Source of the DNA: Leptasterias polaris
Taxonomy: Eukaryota > Echinodermata > Asteroidea > Forcipulatida > Asteriidae
Assembly (NCBI GenBank): GCA_037783415.1
Contig: JAZGTN010000085.1
Span: 1,669,501 to 1,733,500 of the forward strand
Length of the DNA stretch: 64,000 nt
Reading direction: 5' to 3'
A program made the position numbers and the translations under genes. This document shows positions 1 to 10,756 of the stretch, in pieces. Position 1 is the stretch's first letter; each line of letters starts with the position of its first letter. Under the pieces are notes generated by a model. That model was not told the DNA's origin and made no database searches. It was given only the letters and a program-made list of their open reading frames with translations.

Positions 1-3000
1 CTCCAATGCCCATTAGGAGTCTTAACAAAGTTTAAAAATCGGTGTGTAGTTCTTGATATATGTGTCACTTCCGGTTGACCCGGAAGTAAAGGTCAACATG
101 GGGTCACGGTTGCCCAAGGCTATTCTCCAATGCCCATTAGGAGTCTAAAACTGTACAAAGTTTGAAAATCGGTTGTGTAGTTCTTGAGATATGGTGTCAC
201 TTCCGGTTGACCCGGAAGTTAAGGTCAACATGGGGTCACGGTTACCCAAGGCTAATCTCCCATGCCCAAGGAGTCTACAACTGAAAACAGTTTGAAAATC
301 GGTTGTGTAGTTCTTGAAATATGGTGTTACTTCCTGTTGACCCGGAAATAAAGGTCAACATGGGGTCATGGTTACCTAAGGCTAATCTCCAATGCCCAAG
401 GAGTCTATAACTGAAAAATGTTTGAAAATCGTTGTGTAGTTCTTCAGATATGGTCCCACTTCCGGTTGACCCGGAAGTAAAGGTCAACATGGGGTCACGG
501 TTACCCAAGGCTAATCTCCCATGCCCAAGGAGTCTATAACTGAAACAAGTTTGAAAATCGGTTGTATGGTTCTTGAAATATGGTCTCACTTCCGGTTGAC
601 GCGGAAGTAAAGGTCAACATGGGGTCACAGTTACCCAAGGCTAATCTCCAATGCCCAAGGAGTCTATAACTGAAAAAAGTTTGAAAATCGGTTGTGTAGT
701 TCTTGAAATATGGTCTCACTTCCGGTTGACCCGGAAGTAAAGGTCAACATGGGTTCACGGTTACCCAAGGCTATTCTCCAATGCCCATTAGGAGTCTTAA
801 CAAAGTTTAAAAATCGGTGTGTAGTTCTTGATATATGTGTCACTTCCGGTTGACCCGGAAGTAAAGGTCAACATGGGGTCACGGTTGCCCAAGGCTATTC
901 TCCAATGCCCATTAGGAGTCTAAAACTGTACAAAGTTTGAAAATCGGTTGTGTAGTTCTTGAGATATGGTGTCACTTCCGGTTGACCCGGAAGTTAAGGT
1001 CAACATGGGGTCACGGTTACCCAAGGCTAATCTCCCATGCCCAAGGAGTCTATAACTGAAAAATGTTTGAAAATCGGTTGTGTAGTTCTTCAGATATGGT
1101 CCCACTTCCGGTTGACCCGGAAGTAAAGGTCAACATGGGGTCACGGTTACCCAAGGCTAATCTCCCATGCCCAAGGAGTCTATAACTGAAAACAGTTTGA
1201 AAATCGGTTGTGTAGTTCTTGAAATATGGTGTTACTTCCGGTTGACCCGGAAATAAAGGTCAACATGGGGTCATGGTTACCTAGGGCTAATCTCCAATGC
1301 CCAAGGAGTCTATAACTGAAAAATGTTTGAAAATCAGTTGTGTAGTTCTTCAGATTTGGTCCCACTTCCGGTTGACCCGGAAGTAAAGGTCAACATGGGG
1401 TCACGGTTACCCAAGGCTAATCTCCCATGCCCAAGGAGTCTATAACTGAAAAAAGTTTGAAATTCGGTTGTGTAGTTCTTGAAATTATGGTCTCACTTCC
1501 GGTTGACCCGGAAGTAAAGGTCAACATGGGTTCACGGTTACCCAAGGCTATTCTCCAATGCCCATTAGGAGTCTTAACAAAGTTTGAAAATCGGTTGTGT
1601 AGTTCTTGAAATATGGTGTTACTTCCGGTTGACCCGGAAATAAAGGTCAACATGGGGTCATGGTTACCTAAGGCTAATCTCCAATGCCCAAGGAGTCTAT
1701 AACTGAAAAATGTTTGAAAATCAGTTGTGTAGTTCTTCAGATATGGTCCCACTTCCGGTTGACCCGGAAGTAAAGGTCAACATGGGGTCACGGTTACCCA
1801 AGGCTAATCTCCCATGCCCAAGGAGTCTATAACTGAAAAAAGTTTGAAATTCGGTTGTGTAGTTCTTGAAATTATGGTCTCACTTCCGGTTGACCCGGAA
1901 GTAAAGGTCAACATGGGTTCACGGTTACCCAAGGCTATTCTCCAATGCCCATTAGGAGTCTTAACAAAGTTTAAAAATTGGTGTGTAGTTCTTGAGATTT
2001 GTGTCACTTCCGGTTGACCCGGAAGTAAAAGTCAACATGGGGTTACGGTTACCCAAGGCTATTCTCCAATGCCCATTAGGAGTCTAAAACTGTACAAAGT
2101 TTGAAAATCGGTTGTGTAGTTCTTGATATATGTGTCACTTCCGGTTGACCCGGAAGTAAAGGTCAACATGGGGTCACGGTTACCCAAGGCTATTCTCCAA
2201 TGCCCATTAGGAGTCTAAAACTGTACAAAGTTTGAAAATCGGTTGTGTAGTTCTTGAGATATGGTGTCACTTCCGGTTGACCCGGAAGTTAAGGTCAACA
2301 TGGGGTCACGGTTACCCAAGGCTAATCTCCCATGCCCAAGGAGTCTATAACTGAAAAAAGTTTGAAATTCGGTTGTGTAGTTCTTGAAATATGGTCTCAC
2401 TTCCGGTTGACCCGGAAGTAAAGGTCAACATGGGGTCACGGTTACCCAAGGCTAATTTCCAATGCCCAAGGAGTCAATAACTGAAAAAAGTTTGAAAGTC
2501 GGCTGTATGGTTCTTGAAATATGGTCTCACTTCCGGTTGACGCGGAAGTAAAGGTCAACATGGGGTCACAGTTACCCAAGGCTAATCTCCAATGCCCAAG
2601 GAGTCTATAACTGAAAAATGTTTGAAAATCGGTTGTGTAGTTCTTGAAATATGTCTCACTTCCGGTTGACCCGGAAGTAAAGGTCAACATGGGTTCACGG
2701 TTACCCAATGCTATTCTCCAATGCCCATTAGGAGTCTTAACAAAGTTTAAAAATTTGTGTGTAGTTCTTGAGATTTGTGTCACTTCCGGTTGACCCGGAA
2801 GTAAAGGTCAACATGGGGTCACGGTTACCCAAGGCTATTCTCCAATGCCCATTAGGAGTCTAAAACTGTACAAAGTTTGAAAATCGGTTGTGTAGTTCTT
2901 GATATATGTGTCACTTCCGGTTGACCCGGAAGTAAAGGTCAACATGGGGTCACGGTTACCCAAGGCTATTCTCCAATGCCCATTAGGAGTCTTAACAAAG

Positions 3001-4070
3001 TTTAAAAATTTGTGTGTAGTTCTTGAGATTTGTGTCACTTCCGGTTGACCCGGAAGTAAAGGTCAACATGGGGTCACGGTTACCCAAGGCTATTCTCCAA
3101 TGCCCATTAGGAGTCTAAAACTGTACAAAGTTTTAAAATCGGTTGTGTAGTTCTTGAGATATGGTGTCACTTCCGGTTGACCCGGAAGTTAAGGTCAACA
3201 TGGGGTCACGGTTACCCAAGTCTAATCTCCCATGCCCAATGAGTCTATAACTGAAAACAGTTTGAAAACCGGTTGTGTAGTTCTTGAAATATGGTGTTAC
3301 TTCCGGTTGACCCGGAAATAAAGGTCAACATGGGGTCATGGTTACCTAAGGCTAATCTCCAATGCCCAAGGAGTCAATAACTGAAAAGGTTTGAAAGTCG
3401 GCTGTATGGTTCTTGAAATATGGTCTCACTTCCGGTTGACGCGGATGTAAAGGTCAACATGGGGTCACAGTTACCCAAGGCTAATCTCCAATGCCCAAGG
3501 AATCTATAACTGAAAAAAGTTTGAAAATCGGTTGTGTAGTTCTTGAAATATGGTCTCACTTCCGGTTGACCCGGAAGTAAAGGTCAACATGGGTTCACGG
3601 TTACCCAAGGCTATTCTCCAATGCCCATTAGGAGTCTTAACAAAGTTTAAAAATTGGTGTGTAGTTCTTGAGATTTGTGTCACTTCCGGTTGACCCGGAA
3701 GTAAAGGTCAACATGGGGTCACGGTTACCCAAGGCTATTCTCCAATGCCCATTAGGAGTCTAAAAACTGTACAAAGTTTGAAAATCGGTTGTGTAGTTCT
3801 TGAGATATGGTGTCACTTCCGGTTGACCCGGAAGTTAAGGTCAACATGGGGTCACGGTTACCCAAGGCTAATATCCCATGCCCAAGGAGTCTATAACTGA
3901 AAAAAGTTTGAAATTCGGTTGTGTAGTTCTTGAAATATGGTCTCACTTCCGGTTGACCCGGAAGTAAAGGTCAACATGGGGTCACGGTTACCCAAGGCTA
4001 ATTTCCAATGCCCAAGGAGTCAATAACTGAAAAAAGTTTGAAAATCGGCTGTGTATTTCTTGAGATATGG
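1..4070 (-). repeat. Satellite array, ~32 monomers of ~130 bp
   Basis: Tandem head-to-tail monomers, mostly 129-132 bp with a shorter ~124 bp variant, run from the left edge to about 4070. Each contains the palindrome-like pair ACTTCCGG/CCGGAAGT separated by TTGAC, followed by AAGGTCAACATGGGG. Three monomer types can be told apart after the word ATGCCCA: type A (AGGAGTCTATAACTG), type B (TTAGGAGTCTTAACAAAG) and type C (TTAGGAGTCTAAAACTGTAC). They recur in the order B-C-A(n), for example starting at 6, 780, 1942, 2720 and 3620, which is a higher-order organisation. Several long minus-strand reading frames span monomers only because some monomer lengths keep frame; they repeat the same peptide and are not genes. 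The strand is given as minus because the ETS/AGGTCA box matches the orientation of a minus-strand element to its right. Confidence 0.95.
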
Positions 4071-4837
4071 TGCTGGAAATATTAACTAATTAAAGCTTTG
4101 AATTACCGTAATTTGACACCTGATGACGTCACAGTAACAAAAATGTGTTTTTCATACTAATAAATTTGATAAGTACACGATGGTATGTAACTTATCACAA
4201 TCCAATGCCTTTTAACGAAAACCCTATTAGAACGTACGTATATCCTCTCTCGATTCCAATATCACGGCAGTCTTTGACGCCTAGCCGTGATTGCGCAATC
4301 ACGGCACAATTTGCCAGCTAGCCATGGGGTCCAATTTGTCACTTCATCGTTAATTATCTTGGAAATACATTGTACCTTGATTAGTTTTAATGGTCTGGAA
4401 TAACTCTTAGTGAAAGTATTTCACTTTTCCAAACAGTTTGCGTAATTTAGGAAACTTATTTAGAAAATATTGTGTTTTTGACCAGTAAAACTTGCACAAT
4501 CTGAGCACCATGTCTTTTGTACACAGATAAAAAAACGCGCCAATAGATGATGTCATGATGACGTCACAGTGAAAAATATGCCGCAATCCACATCTACTAC
4601 CTAAAAGGAGTCCATAATTGAAAACAAATTGAGAATTGGATGTATACTTCTTGAGATATGATTCAAACAAGATTGCCTAATTAAATATTCACATGACTGT
4701 CACGTGAATAATTAATTAAGAATTTTAATCCAATTACATCTAAAATTTAATTCAGGGCATAAGCTTTAATATGGTATATGATTTAGGGAAAGAAAGAATA
4801 ATAATAATAATAATTAAAAAAAATTGACGAAAACAAT
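4071..4837 (-). mobile_element. Body of a diverged minus-strand rolling-circle-like element
   Basis: No gene is seen here. Read on the minus strand, the stretch near 4100-4130 gives TGACGTCATCAGGTGTCAA followed by ATTAC, the same block found in the plus-strand family members (for example near 12205 and 28754). A second TGACGTCA lies at about 4557 next to TGATGTCA. A diverged half-monomer of the neighbouring satellite is embedded at 4601-4660 (AAAGGAGTCCATAATTG, then CTTCTTGAGATATG). Together with the hairpin cluster to the right this suggests one minus-strand element whose 5' end lies near 5134. Inference from shared blocks; sequence divergence is high. Confidence 0.5.
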
Positions 4838-5134
4838 AGCTGTTCCGACAGAAATGGTCGGAACAGCTAATAACAATCTCGACGATTACAATAGCTGTTC
4901 CGACTACCACGTCGGAACAGCTAAAAAATAAAAATCTGGACGAAAACAAAAGCTGTTCCGACTGAAAAGTCGGAACAGCTAAAAAAAAACGAACAATAAC
5001 AAAGAGTTGTTCGGGCTTCTAAGCCCGAACACCTAAAAAGAACAAAACAATAAACGAACAAAAACAAAGAGTTGTTCGGGCGTAAGGCCCGAACACCTAA
5101 CAAAGAGTTGTTCGGGCGTAAGGCCCGAACACCT
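4838..5134 (-). repeat. Cluster of six hairpins (5' end module)
   Basis: Six perfect or near-perfect inverted repeats are spaced by AT-rich linkers: 4838-4868, 4893-4922, 4951-4980, 5005-5034, 5070-5098 and 5106-5134. The first three have the outer stem AGCTGTTCCGAC/GTCGGAACAGCT. The last three have AGTTGTTCGGGC/GCCCGAACACCT. Read on the minus strand the last three begin AGGTGTTCGG and are followed by CAACTCTTTGTT and then GTTCG, matching the 5' end hairpins of the plus-strand elements at 29922-30065 and 37300-37393. They therefore probably mark the 5' end of a minus-strand element. Confidence 0.8.
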
Positions 5135-6074
5135 AACAAAACAATAGTTTGCTAGCGGGTTAAGTGTAGGCTACACAGAATAATACAAAATCCCGTTTCC
5201 TACCTGCTTTCGCTGAAGTTATGTCGTTTGTTTGGGACAGCTTTATTGAAACTTCGCTGATCTATTTGATCAAAGACAAATGTCAACTACTTAATTTAAG
5301 AATATACGTGACATGTTGGCTCTTCTGCTTAGAAGCTTAAACTCGTAAGAACATTTTATCGGGATTAGTTTCAGAGTTAGACTGAGCACGAAAAAGCCTC
5401 GTGCAGTGATCACTATACATTGTCATTGTTGGTATAAACGTATGGCCCACCTTATAGGGCTATTATGTCTCTCTCTTATTACATCGGCCTTATAGTCACC
5501 ATCTTTTAAGAAGTCTAAGCGCCCGAATTTTGTTTGCGAAATCAGAAGCCGGCTAACCGGATCATGAATATTCATGAGTGAGTAATAACTTGGCACAAAC
5601 GCAAGGCAGGCACGAAGCGTCATGCGCACTTAAAGAAAATTATGGGCGACGTCAGCTCATTGCATATTCAGGATTTTCATTCTGCCGGGCGTCCTGACTT
5701 TCTCGATATTAAAATGGCTGTTTTCAGTAGCGACGTTTTAAGATGCGGTTCTGATTATTTATTGTTATTTCTTATTTTTACAAATATCATATGTGTGCGG
5801 ATTAATCATCTGGTATAACCCCCATCTTTTAACAAAGTAGTTCCACAAATTAATGTAGCAGAGCAATAAGAGATGTTTATATGTGGGTGATATTTGTGGA
5901 ACGACTTTCTAGTAGCCTACTTTGAGAACTTTGCGTTTTACACATGGTTAGAGGGTGGGCTGTAATGGTGACTACAAGGGGACCGATTTTAAAAGAGAGC
6001 CATAAAAGCCTAACAAGGTGGGTTTAACCTATTTATCACTTTCAAAACGACCGAAATGTGATTTATTTCCCTCT
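5135..6074. other. Apparently unique sequence without a recognisable gene
   Basis: No open frame longer than about 70 codons, no repeats shared with the rest of the window, and no splice-flanked exon was recognised. It lies downstream (minus strand) of the PAN-domain exon and could be intron or intergenic DNA. Further exons of that gene might lie here but none could be supported. Confidence 0.4.
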
Positions 6075-6566
6075 TCAGCCAAGCAAAAATGATTCCATCC
6101 ATTTGCTCGATTTGTTTATGTGTGACTTTAGTGTCCATCTTGTTAAACAAGAGCAGTGGAAACTTACTCGTTTAGTCGTTGTTGTTTCTTGTTCTGTCTT
6201 GGTTGTCATCCTCGTTTCTTCAGGGAGTGGTTTGGCTTTGTTTGATGAGCTACCGAAGTAAGAAAAGCCGTCATCTTGCTTATAGCTATCAGGAAAATCC
6301 TCTTTGCTGGCGTCGTTGAGCTGACATATACCACCGATGTCTTCATGATTGAATGACAAACAGCGACTGTGTCTCCAGCAAAGCATCATACACTGAATTC
6401 GAACTGTCCCTGATTGATTCAGGAACGAGTGACCAATCAGTGCGTGGTGCTGGTGTGGTTGGAAAATGCTTCCACGGGACCCGATGATGCAACCATTCTC
6501 AATCGCTGATGCCTCGTAGGACATCCATAAGACCATCGCAATGGTGACCGCTAATAGAGTTTTCAT
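6075..6566 (-). CDS. Secreted PAN/Apple-domain protein, probably first exon of a longer gene
   Basis: The ATG at 6566-6564 opens a 163-residue frame. An upstream in-frame extension would begin with TTG and is not used here. Residues 1-21 form a good signal peptide (MKTLLAVTIAMVLWMSYEASA). Cysteines at 26, 59, 63, 69 and 81, with the blocks QCMMLCWRHSRCLSFNH and GGICQLNDAS and an FSYF ending, match the PAN/Apple fold typical of secreted or cell-surface invertebrate proteins that bind proteins or sugars. There is one N-glycosylation motif, NQS at 50. A Thr/Glu-rich linker follows (about 116-132). A consensus donor GTAAGT lies at 6167-6162, directly after codon 133 in phase 0, so the last 30 residues are probably intron read-through and the real exon is likely 6566-6168. 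Ligand and full protein are unknown; no later exon was found. Confidence 0.75.
   Translation of the reverse strand: MKTLLAVTIAMVLWMSYEASAIENGCIIGSRGSIFQPHQHHALIGHSFLNQSGTVRIQCMMLCWRHSRCLSFNHEDIGGICQLNDASKEDFPDSYKQDDGFSYFGSSSNKAKPLPEETRMTTKTEQETTTTKRVSFHCSCLTRWTLKSHINKSSKWMESFLLG
6162..6167 (-). promoter_or_regulatory. Candidate 5' splice donor of the PAN-domain exon
   Basis: GTAAGT on the minus strand, preceded by the codons for Lys-Arg (exon end ..ACGA). It falls at the end of the Thr-rich linker, a usual place for an exon boundary between extracellular domains. No matching acceptor was identified. Confidence 0.55.
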
Positions 6567-7912
6567 ATTTGTATTTTGGTCCCCCTTTTCCAACCTGTCG
6601 AATCCAGCTCAACAGTGGAAATTACGCAGTTCTCCAAATGATGGGAAAAGTAGTATTGCCCTGCAGGGATGGTCAATTATAGAAAGGGTGTAGACATTCC
6701 TCTAAGCAGAAGAACGAAACGTTTCATTTAGCTCTTTGCAACCACTCTCAGTTCAGAATATGTTGTATCCATAGCCTGTATCTGTCAAACACCGATGTCC
6801 ACTGATTGCCATTGGTCGTGAAAATGCTGTATTGCGAGAGAAAAAAGTTACATCAGTACCATTTTAACATAGGCCTAATCAAGTTTTTTTTGGAAGTAAG
6901 CGCAAGGTAAGATTCAGAAAAGAAATTCAAGGTCACTCTCTCGCTTGGTAGGAGGAGACTCACTGCAATAGTTTCACATATGCTGAATGAAATGACAATG
7001 ACAATGAAATGAGGTGAAATTTTACTAAGTTTTATACATGATACCAGATTATGGAAGCAATTGCAACTCCAATTGCAGGTACATGTATTTCGCAGTTTCA
7101 CAATTAAAGTGTTCAGTAGATACTTTATGTTAGGCGCCTTGTCAAAACTCCCCAAGCGTTCCTCCGCGTACAAGCTGCGGACTGGACGGCACATACCGCG
7201 TTGCTAAGGACAGCGGACAGTCAGCCGAAGAACGGCCGTGTGCGTTGAAGTTTAATGAGCTATCCATGCCGGGCGCTATTGTTGGTATAACAATAAGTCT
7301 GATGAATAAATATGTTGTATTTTCAGGTCATGAATATCAGCGGCTTGGACGCGGACCGGCCGTGCAGTGCCAGAATAATAAATGTTCAACTCATGAATAT
7401 CATCGTCCTGGAAGCGGACAGGCCGTGCCGACAAGACCATTACACCATGCTCTTGCCGGCCGACCCTCATGCACAACATGACAATCGCGCGCTATTATTA
7501 ACAACATATTTTAAACGTTTATAGTCGACCAATTCGGCGACTTTGACATTACACATCTATCCCTTTTCCTACAGAGGCCTTCAACTGCCCGACCTGGCTT
7601 GTATTTTTAGGCGAATGGGAGGCCTCACTATGAACTAATACCCCATATCAATTAAATATACCAGTAACTTTATTAAATTATAATGTTGAGCAAGTCTCGG
7701 CTAAACAACTCTATTTCTTCGGCTTAGCCCGGTCCATGAGTGAATGTCATCATAAAACAAAATGCTTACTACATGTATAAGCTAAAGTCGTAAACTAAAA
7801 AACTAAAATAAGTCAAGTAATACTCGAAATGAGACTCGAATACTCGAAATAGAATTAGCTGTTGCAAGTTGCTTACCAACTAAAACGACCTATGGTGCAA
7901 AAATTAGTTAGT
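6567..7912. other. Upstream region of the PAN-domain exon, no gene recognised
   Basis: This holds the putative 5' UTR/promoter side of the PAN exon. A short imperfect direct repeat sits at about 7326-7440: the phrase TCATGAATATCA followed by GGACCGGCCGTGC or GGACAGGCCGTGC occurs twice about 65 bp apart. The region around 7150-7450 is more GC-rich than its surroundings. No TATA box, RNA gene or other coding exon could be supported. Confidence 0.4.
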
Positions 7913-7966
7913 GGCCTGACGTTTCGACCTTCGAGAAAGACTCTGCTAGGGTCGAAACGTCAGGCC
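7913..7966. repeat. Perfect 17-bp-stem inverted repeat
   Basis: GGCCTGACGTTTCGACC (7913-7929) is followed after a 20-base spacer by its exact reverse complement (7950-7966). The spacer contains CGAGAAAGACTCTGCTAG. It stands alone and does not share the GGTGTTCGG stem of the other hairpins. It could be a remnant of a small inverted-repeat transposon or a foldback end. No target duplication could be defined. Confidence 0.8.
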
Positions 7967-8024
7967 AATAAATAATTTTAGCGACAATTATAGAAAGGAA
8001 CACTCAGTTATGATATTAATTGCA

Positions 8025-8550
8025 TCATAGGCGTCCCGTCTTCCCGTATGATAAATAGGCTACATTCATGTCCAAGTCATAAGTTCCCGTAGCCTATATA
8101 AACTTGTTCCCATCCCGTCTTCCCTTAAAATAAACATATTCCTGCAATAAATTCACGTCCCGGCCATAAGTTCCCGTATATAAACATGTTCCCGGCCCCA
8201 TCTTCCCGTAAATAAACACATTCCCGAATTTATATATTCACGTCCCGGCCCGTAAGTGCCCGTATATAAAAATGTTCCCGACCCCATCTTCCCGTTAATA
8301 AACACATTCCCCGTCCCGCCCGTATGATAAATAAATTCACGTCCCGGCCATAAGTTCCCGTAGATTAAAATGTTCCCGACCCCATCTTCCCGTTAATAAA
8401 CACATTCCCCGTCCCGCCCGTATGATAAATAAATTCACGTCCCGGCCATAAGTTCCCGTATATAAACATGTTCCCGTCCCGTCTTCCCGTAAATAAACAC
8501 ATTCACGTCCCGTCTTCCCGTCCCTTCTTCCCGTCCCGTCTTCCCGTATG
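8025..8550. repeat. Minisatellite, 85-99 bp period
   Basis: About five diverged copies of a unit containing GTCCCGGCC, ATAAGTTCCCGTATATAAA, CATGTTCCCG and TCTTCCCG. The word GTCCCGGCC or its variant recurs at about 8157, 8242, 8341 and 8439. Sub-repeats of CCCGTCTTCCCGT end the array near 8550. The long minus-strand frame over it is a repeat artefact. Confidence 0.85.
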
Positions 8551-8849
8551 ATAACTAATAAAATGTAATTTATGCTAATCACGATCGCTGCAAAAGATGT
8601 TCCCAACTGTTAAATTGTCCCCTGTCACCACTCTGACGCCCACTTTTGCAATTGGTGAAACAACCTATGATCACTTTAATAAAACTATGGAAATGAACCG
8701 GATCTTGCATGTTAAAGCCTGTGATTGAATGGCTGTATTGACTCAGGCCAGTGCGTTTCTGCGTGAAACTTTTGTCAGTCGAAGCTGTGAATAAAGAACA
8801 CCATTTCTAGAAAACATATGTTTTAGTCATGTAACCAACTAAGTCTTAA

Positions 8850-9870
8850 CTAGACTTAAATTTGTGTTGCATAACAAAAACGAGGTGTTCGGCATGATAC
8901 AATGTTGGTCGTAATACATTCCAGCTTGAATTCATGCAAGCTTGGTTTCAGCTTGACCAAGCATTTATTTCTCTGCATAAAGATCTTGTAAAACTGCACA
9001 TTGAAGGTGAAGTCATGTTACACTTAATGACGTCATCGTGATGTGAACTAAATTTGTGGATGTAACACATCCCGACTTGAATACGTGCAAATACAGTTTT
9101 TCTTTACATTTAGATCTTGTAAAAAAAAAATACCTTTATGGTAATGTATAAACGTGACAAATGATGACGTCGTGAAGACGTCAGTCCATATTTTAACCAT
9201 AAATGACCTTTCAAGCCTTATGCAAAACAAAATTTGATTGCAGCTTGTTTTGTTATAAAGATATGCAACAAGTGGTTACAAATTGTTTTAAAAAGTAAAA
9301 AAAATAACATGATGATGTCATCATTACGTGACTTCAGGATTTAGCTGTCAATGTCATTGTCTAACAATACACCAAGTTTCAACTCAGTCGGACTTGCAGT
9401 TTTGTAGATACACGGCTTCAAAAAGTGCACCTTTAAGGCTTTATCACGTGACACACGATGACGTCATCAATCTACAACTCCACACATTATGTTGTCTGCA
9501 TGAAGGTCATTAAGTATACGAATTATGAAACGATTATCATAATTTTGCCATAGATATCTAGTTAAAGTGTATTTTGAACTGTTTCTAACCTGCCGCTAGA
9601 GCGCGCTCTTGCTATTTATGACATCACTGGTCCTCTTATTAAAAAACGGACCCTTGCTGGACTATAACACCGTTGAAAACAACTCACCCAAAATCCGCAT
9701 TTTTACATTACAAGGCACTTCCGGTTTCTACCGGAACTAGAGGTCAAGTAATGTCACGCACACATTGGGAACACTAGACATAAAATACCTTGGTATAATC
9801 TCGCAAAAAGCAACCTACGGTCTCATGTCCTTGATTTGATATGGATTTTCAAAGATGTAAACAAATAAGC
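8850..9870 (-). mobile_element. Old minus-strand rolling-circle-like element (H1 type)
   Basis: On the minus strand the 3' end reads CCGAACACCTCG, then an imperfect stem-loop, then CTAG at 8853-8850, followed by T, the same layout as the plus-strand ends at 22927 and 27825. The body contains reverse complements of H1 blocks: GATGTAACACATCCC near 9060, AACCTGCCGCTAGAGCGC near 9590, and CACTTCCGGTTTCTACCGGAA near 9717, with TGACGTCA at about 9029 and 9457. It is clearly more diverged than the copies further right. The 5' end is not sharply defined. Confidence 0.7.
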
Positions 9871-9990
9871 TGACAGTCAAAAATCATACCATGATCAAAA
9901 TGTTGTATTCGTAATTTTTAAAAAAGCCACCACTTGTCAAGTAATGGACAAAATATATGACAAGTACTGTACACGAAGTAAATTGCGACG
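9871..9990. other. Short stretch between elements
   Basis: AT-rich sequence with no repeat, gene or hairpin recognised. Confidence 0.3.
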
Positions 9991-10756
9991 TTTTTTGAAC
10001 ACTTAATTCTTATGTTCTATCATTCTAAACATGTAAGCTTTGTTGTGAAAAAATCGTACACGATTATTTCATATGTGATCATTATAAAAACAAGTAAAGG
10101 GAACCAGCCGATCATATCAAGAAATATTATACTTCCATCCAATGGCCGTCCAAAAACCAATTAAGTAAATAAACTCGCAATTCAAAAGTCAACTCTAGCG
10201 GGCGCTACAGACATTTTGGGATTAGTGGATTAATGTAAACTCGGGACATAGTTAGGTCATTGTGGTGCTTCTGTTCTATGCGTGATATGAGTAGGGACTT
10301 CAGTATGTAATACATTAAGTCCAAATTGCACGGGAAAAGGGTAACTTTATTGGGTTCAAACAATGGAAGGAAATAACTCTTGTGAAAGTAGTTGTGGAAT
10401 AATTTGTTTCTAAATAGACTCATTCACTAACTTTTGATAAAAACTTATCGTACACATTTCTAACAGAGTCATATTTACCAAATTCAATTACATTTGAGCC
10501 ACTGCTAGTTCTTACAAGATTTATGAGTACAGAACGACTTTGGTAATCAAGCTGAAACTTTGCATGTATCCAAGTTGGGATATGTTACATCCACAACATT
10601 TGTTCACACCACGATGACGTCATCGAGTGTGACATGACGTCACCTTAAAGGTGCAGGTTCAAGATCTATATACTGAGTAGTAAATGCTTGGTCCTGGGGG
10701 GAAAACAAATTCCCGAACACCTTGTTTTTGTGCTCGCAACAAAATCTTATATCTAG
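9991..10756 (+). mobile_element. 5'-truncated H1-type element, 3' end intact
   Basis: From about 9991 the sequence matches the middle of the 2,445-bp unit (CTTATGTTCTATCATTCTAA and onward, as at 22164). It continues through CGGGACATAG, AAACTTTGCATGTATCC and GATGACGTCATCG. It ends with CCGAACACCTTG, a small stem-loop and CTAG at 10753-10756, followed by T. The 5' part is missing. Confidence 0.75.

Noticed and set aside
275..3946. Many minus-strand reading frames of 60-113 codons with repeated peptides such as YRLLGHWRLALGN
   Set aside because: They are translations of satellite monomers. The frame stays open only because some monomer lengths are near multiples of three, and variants break it.
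1..4070. CRISPR-like regular repeats
   Set aside because: Whole monomers repeat with no unique spacers, and the context is a eukaryotic genome.
8337..8606. 89-codon minus-strand frame rich in Gly, Arg and Thr
   Set aside because: It is a translation of the minisatellite.
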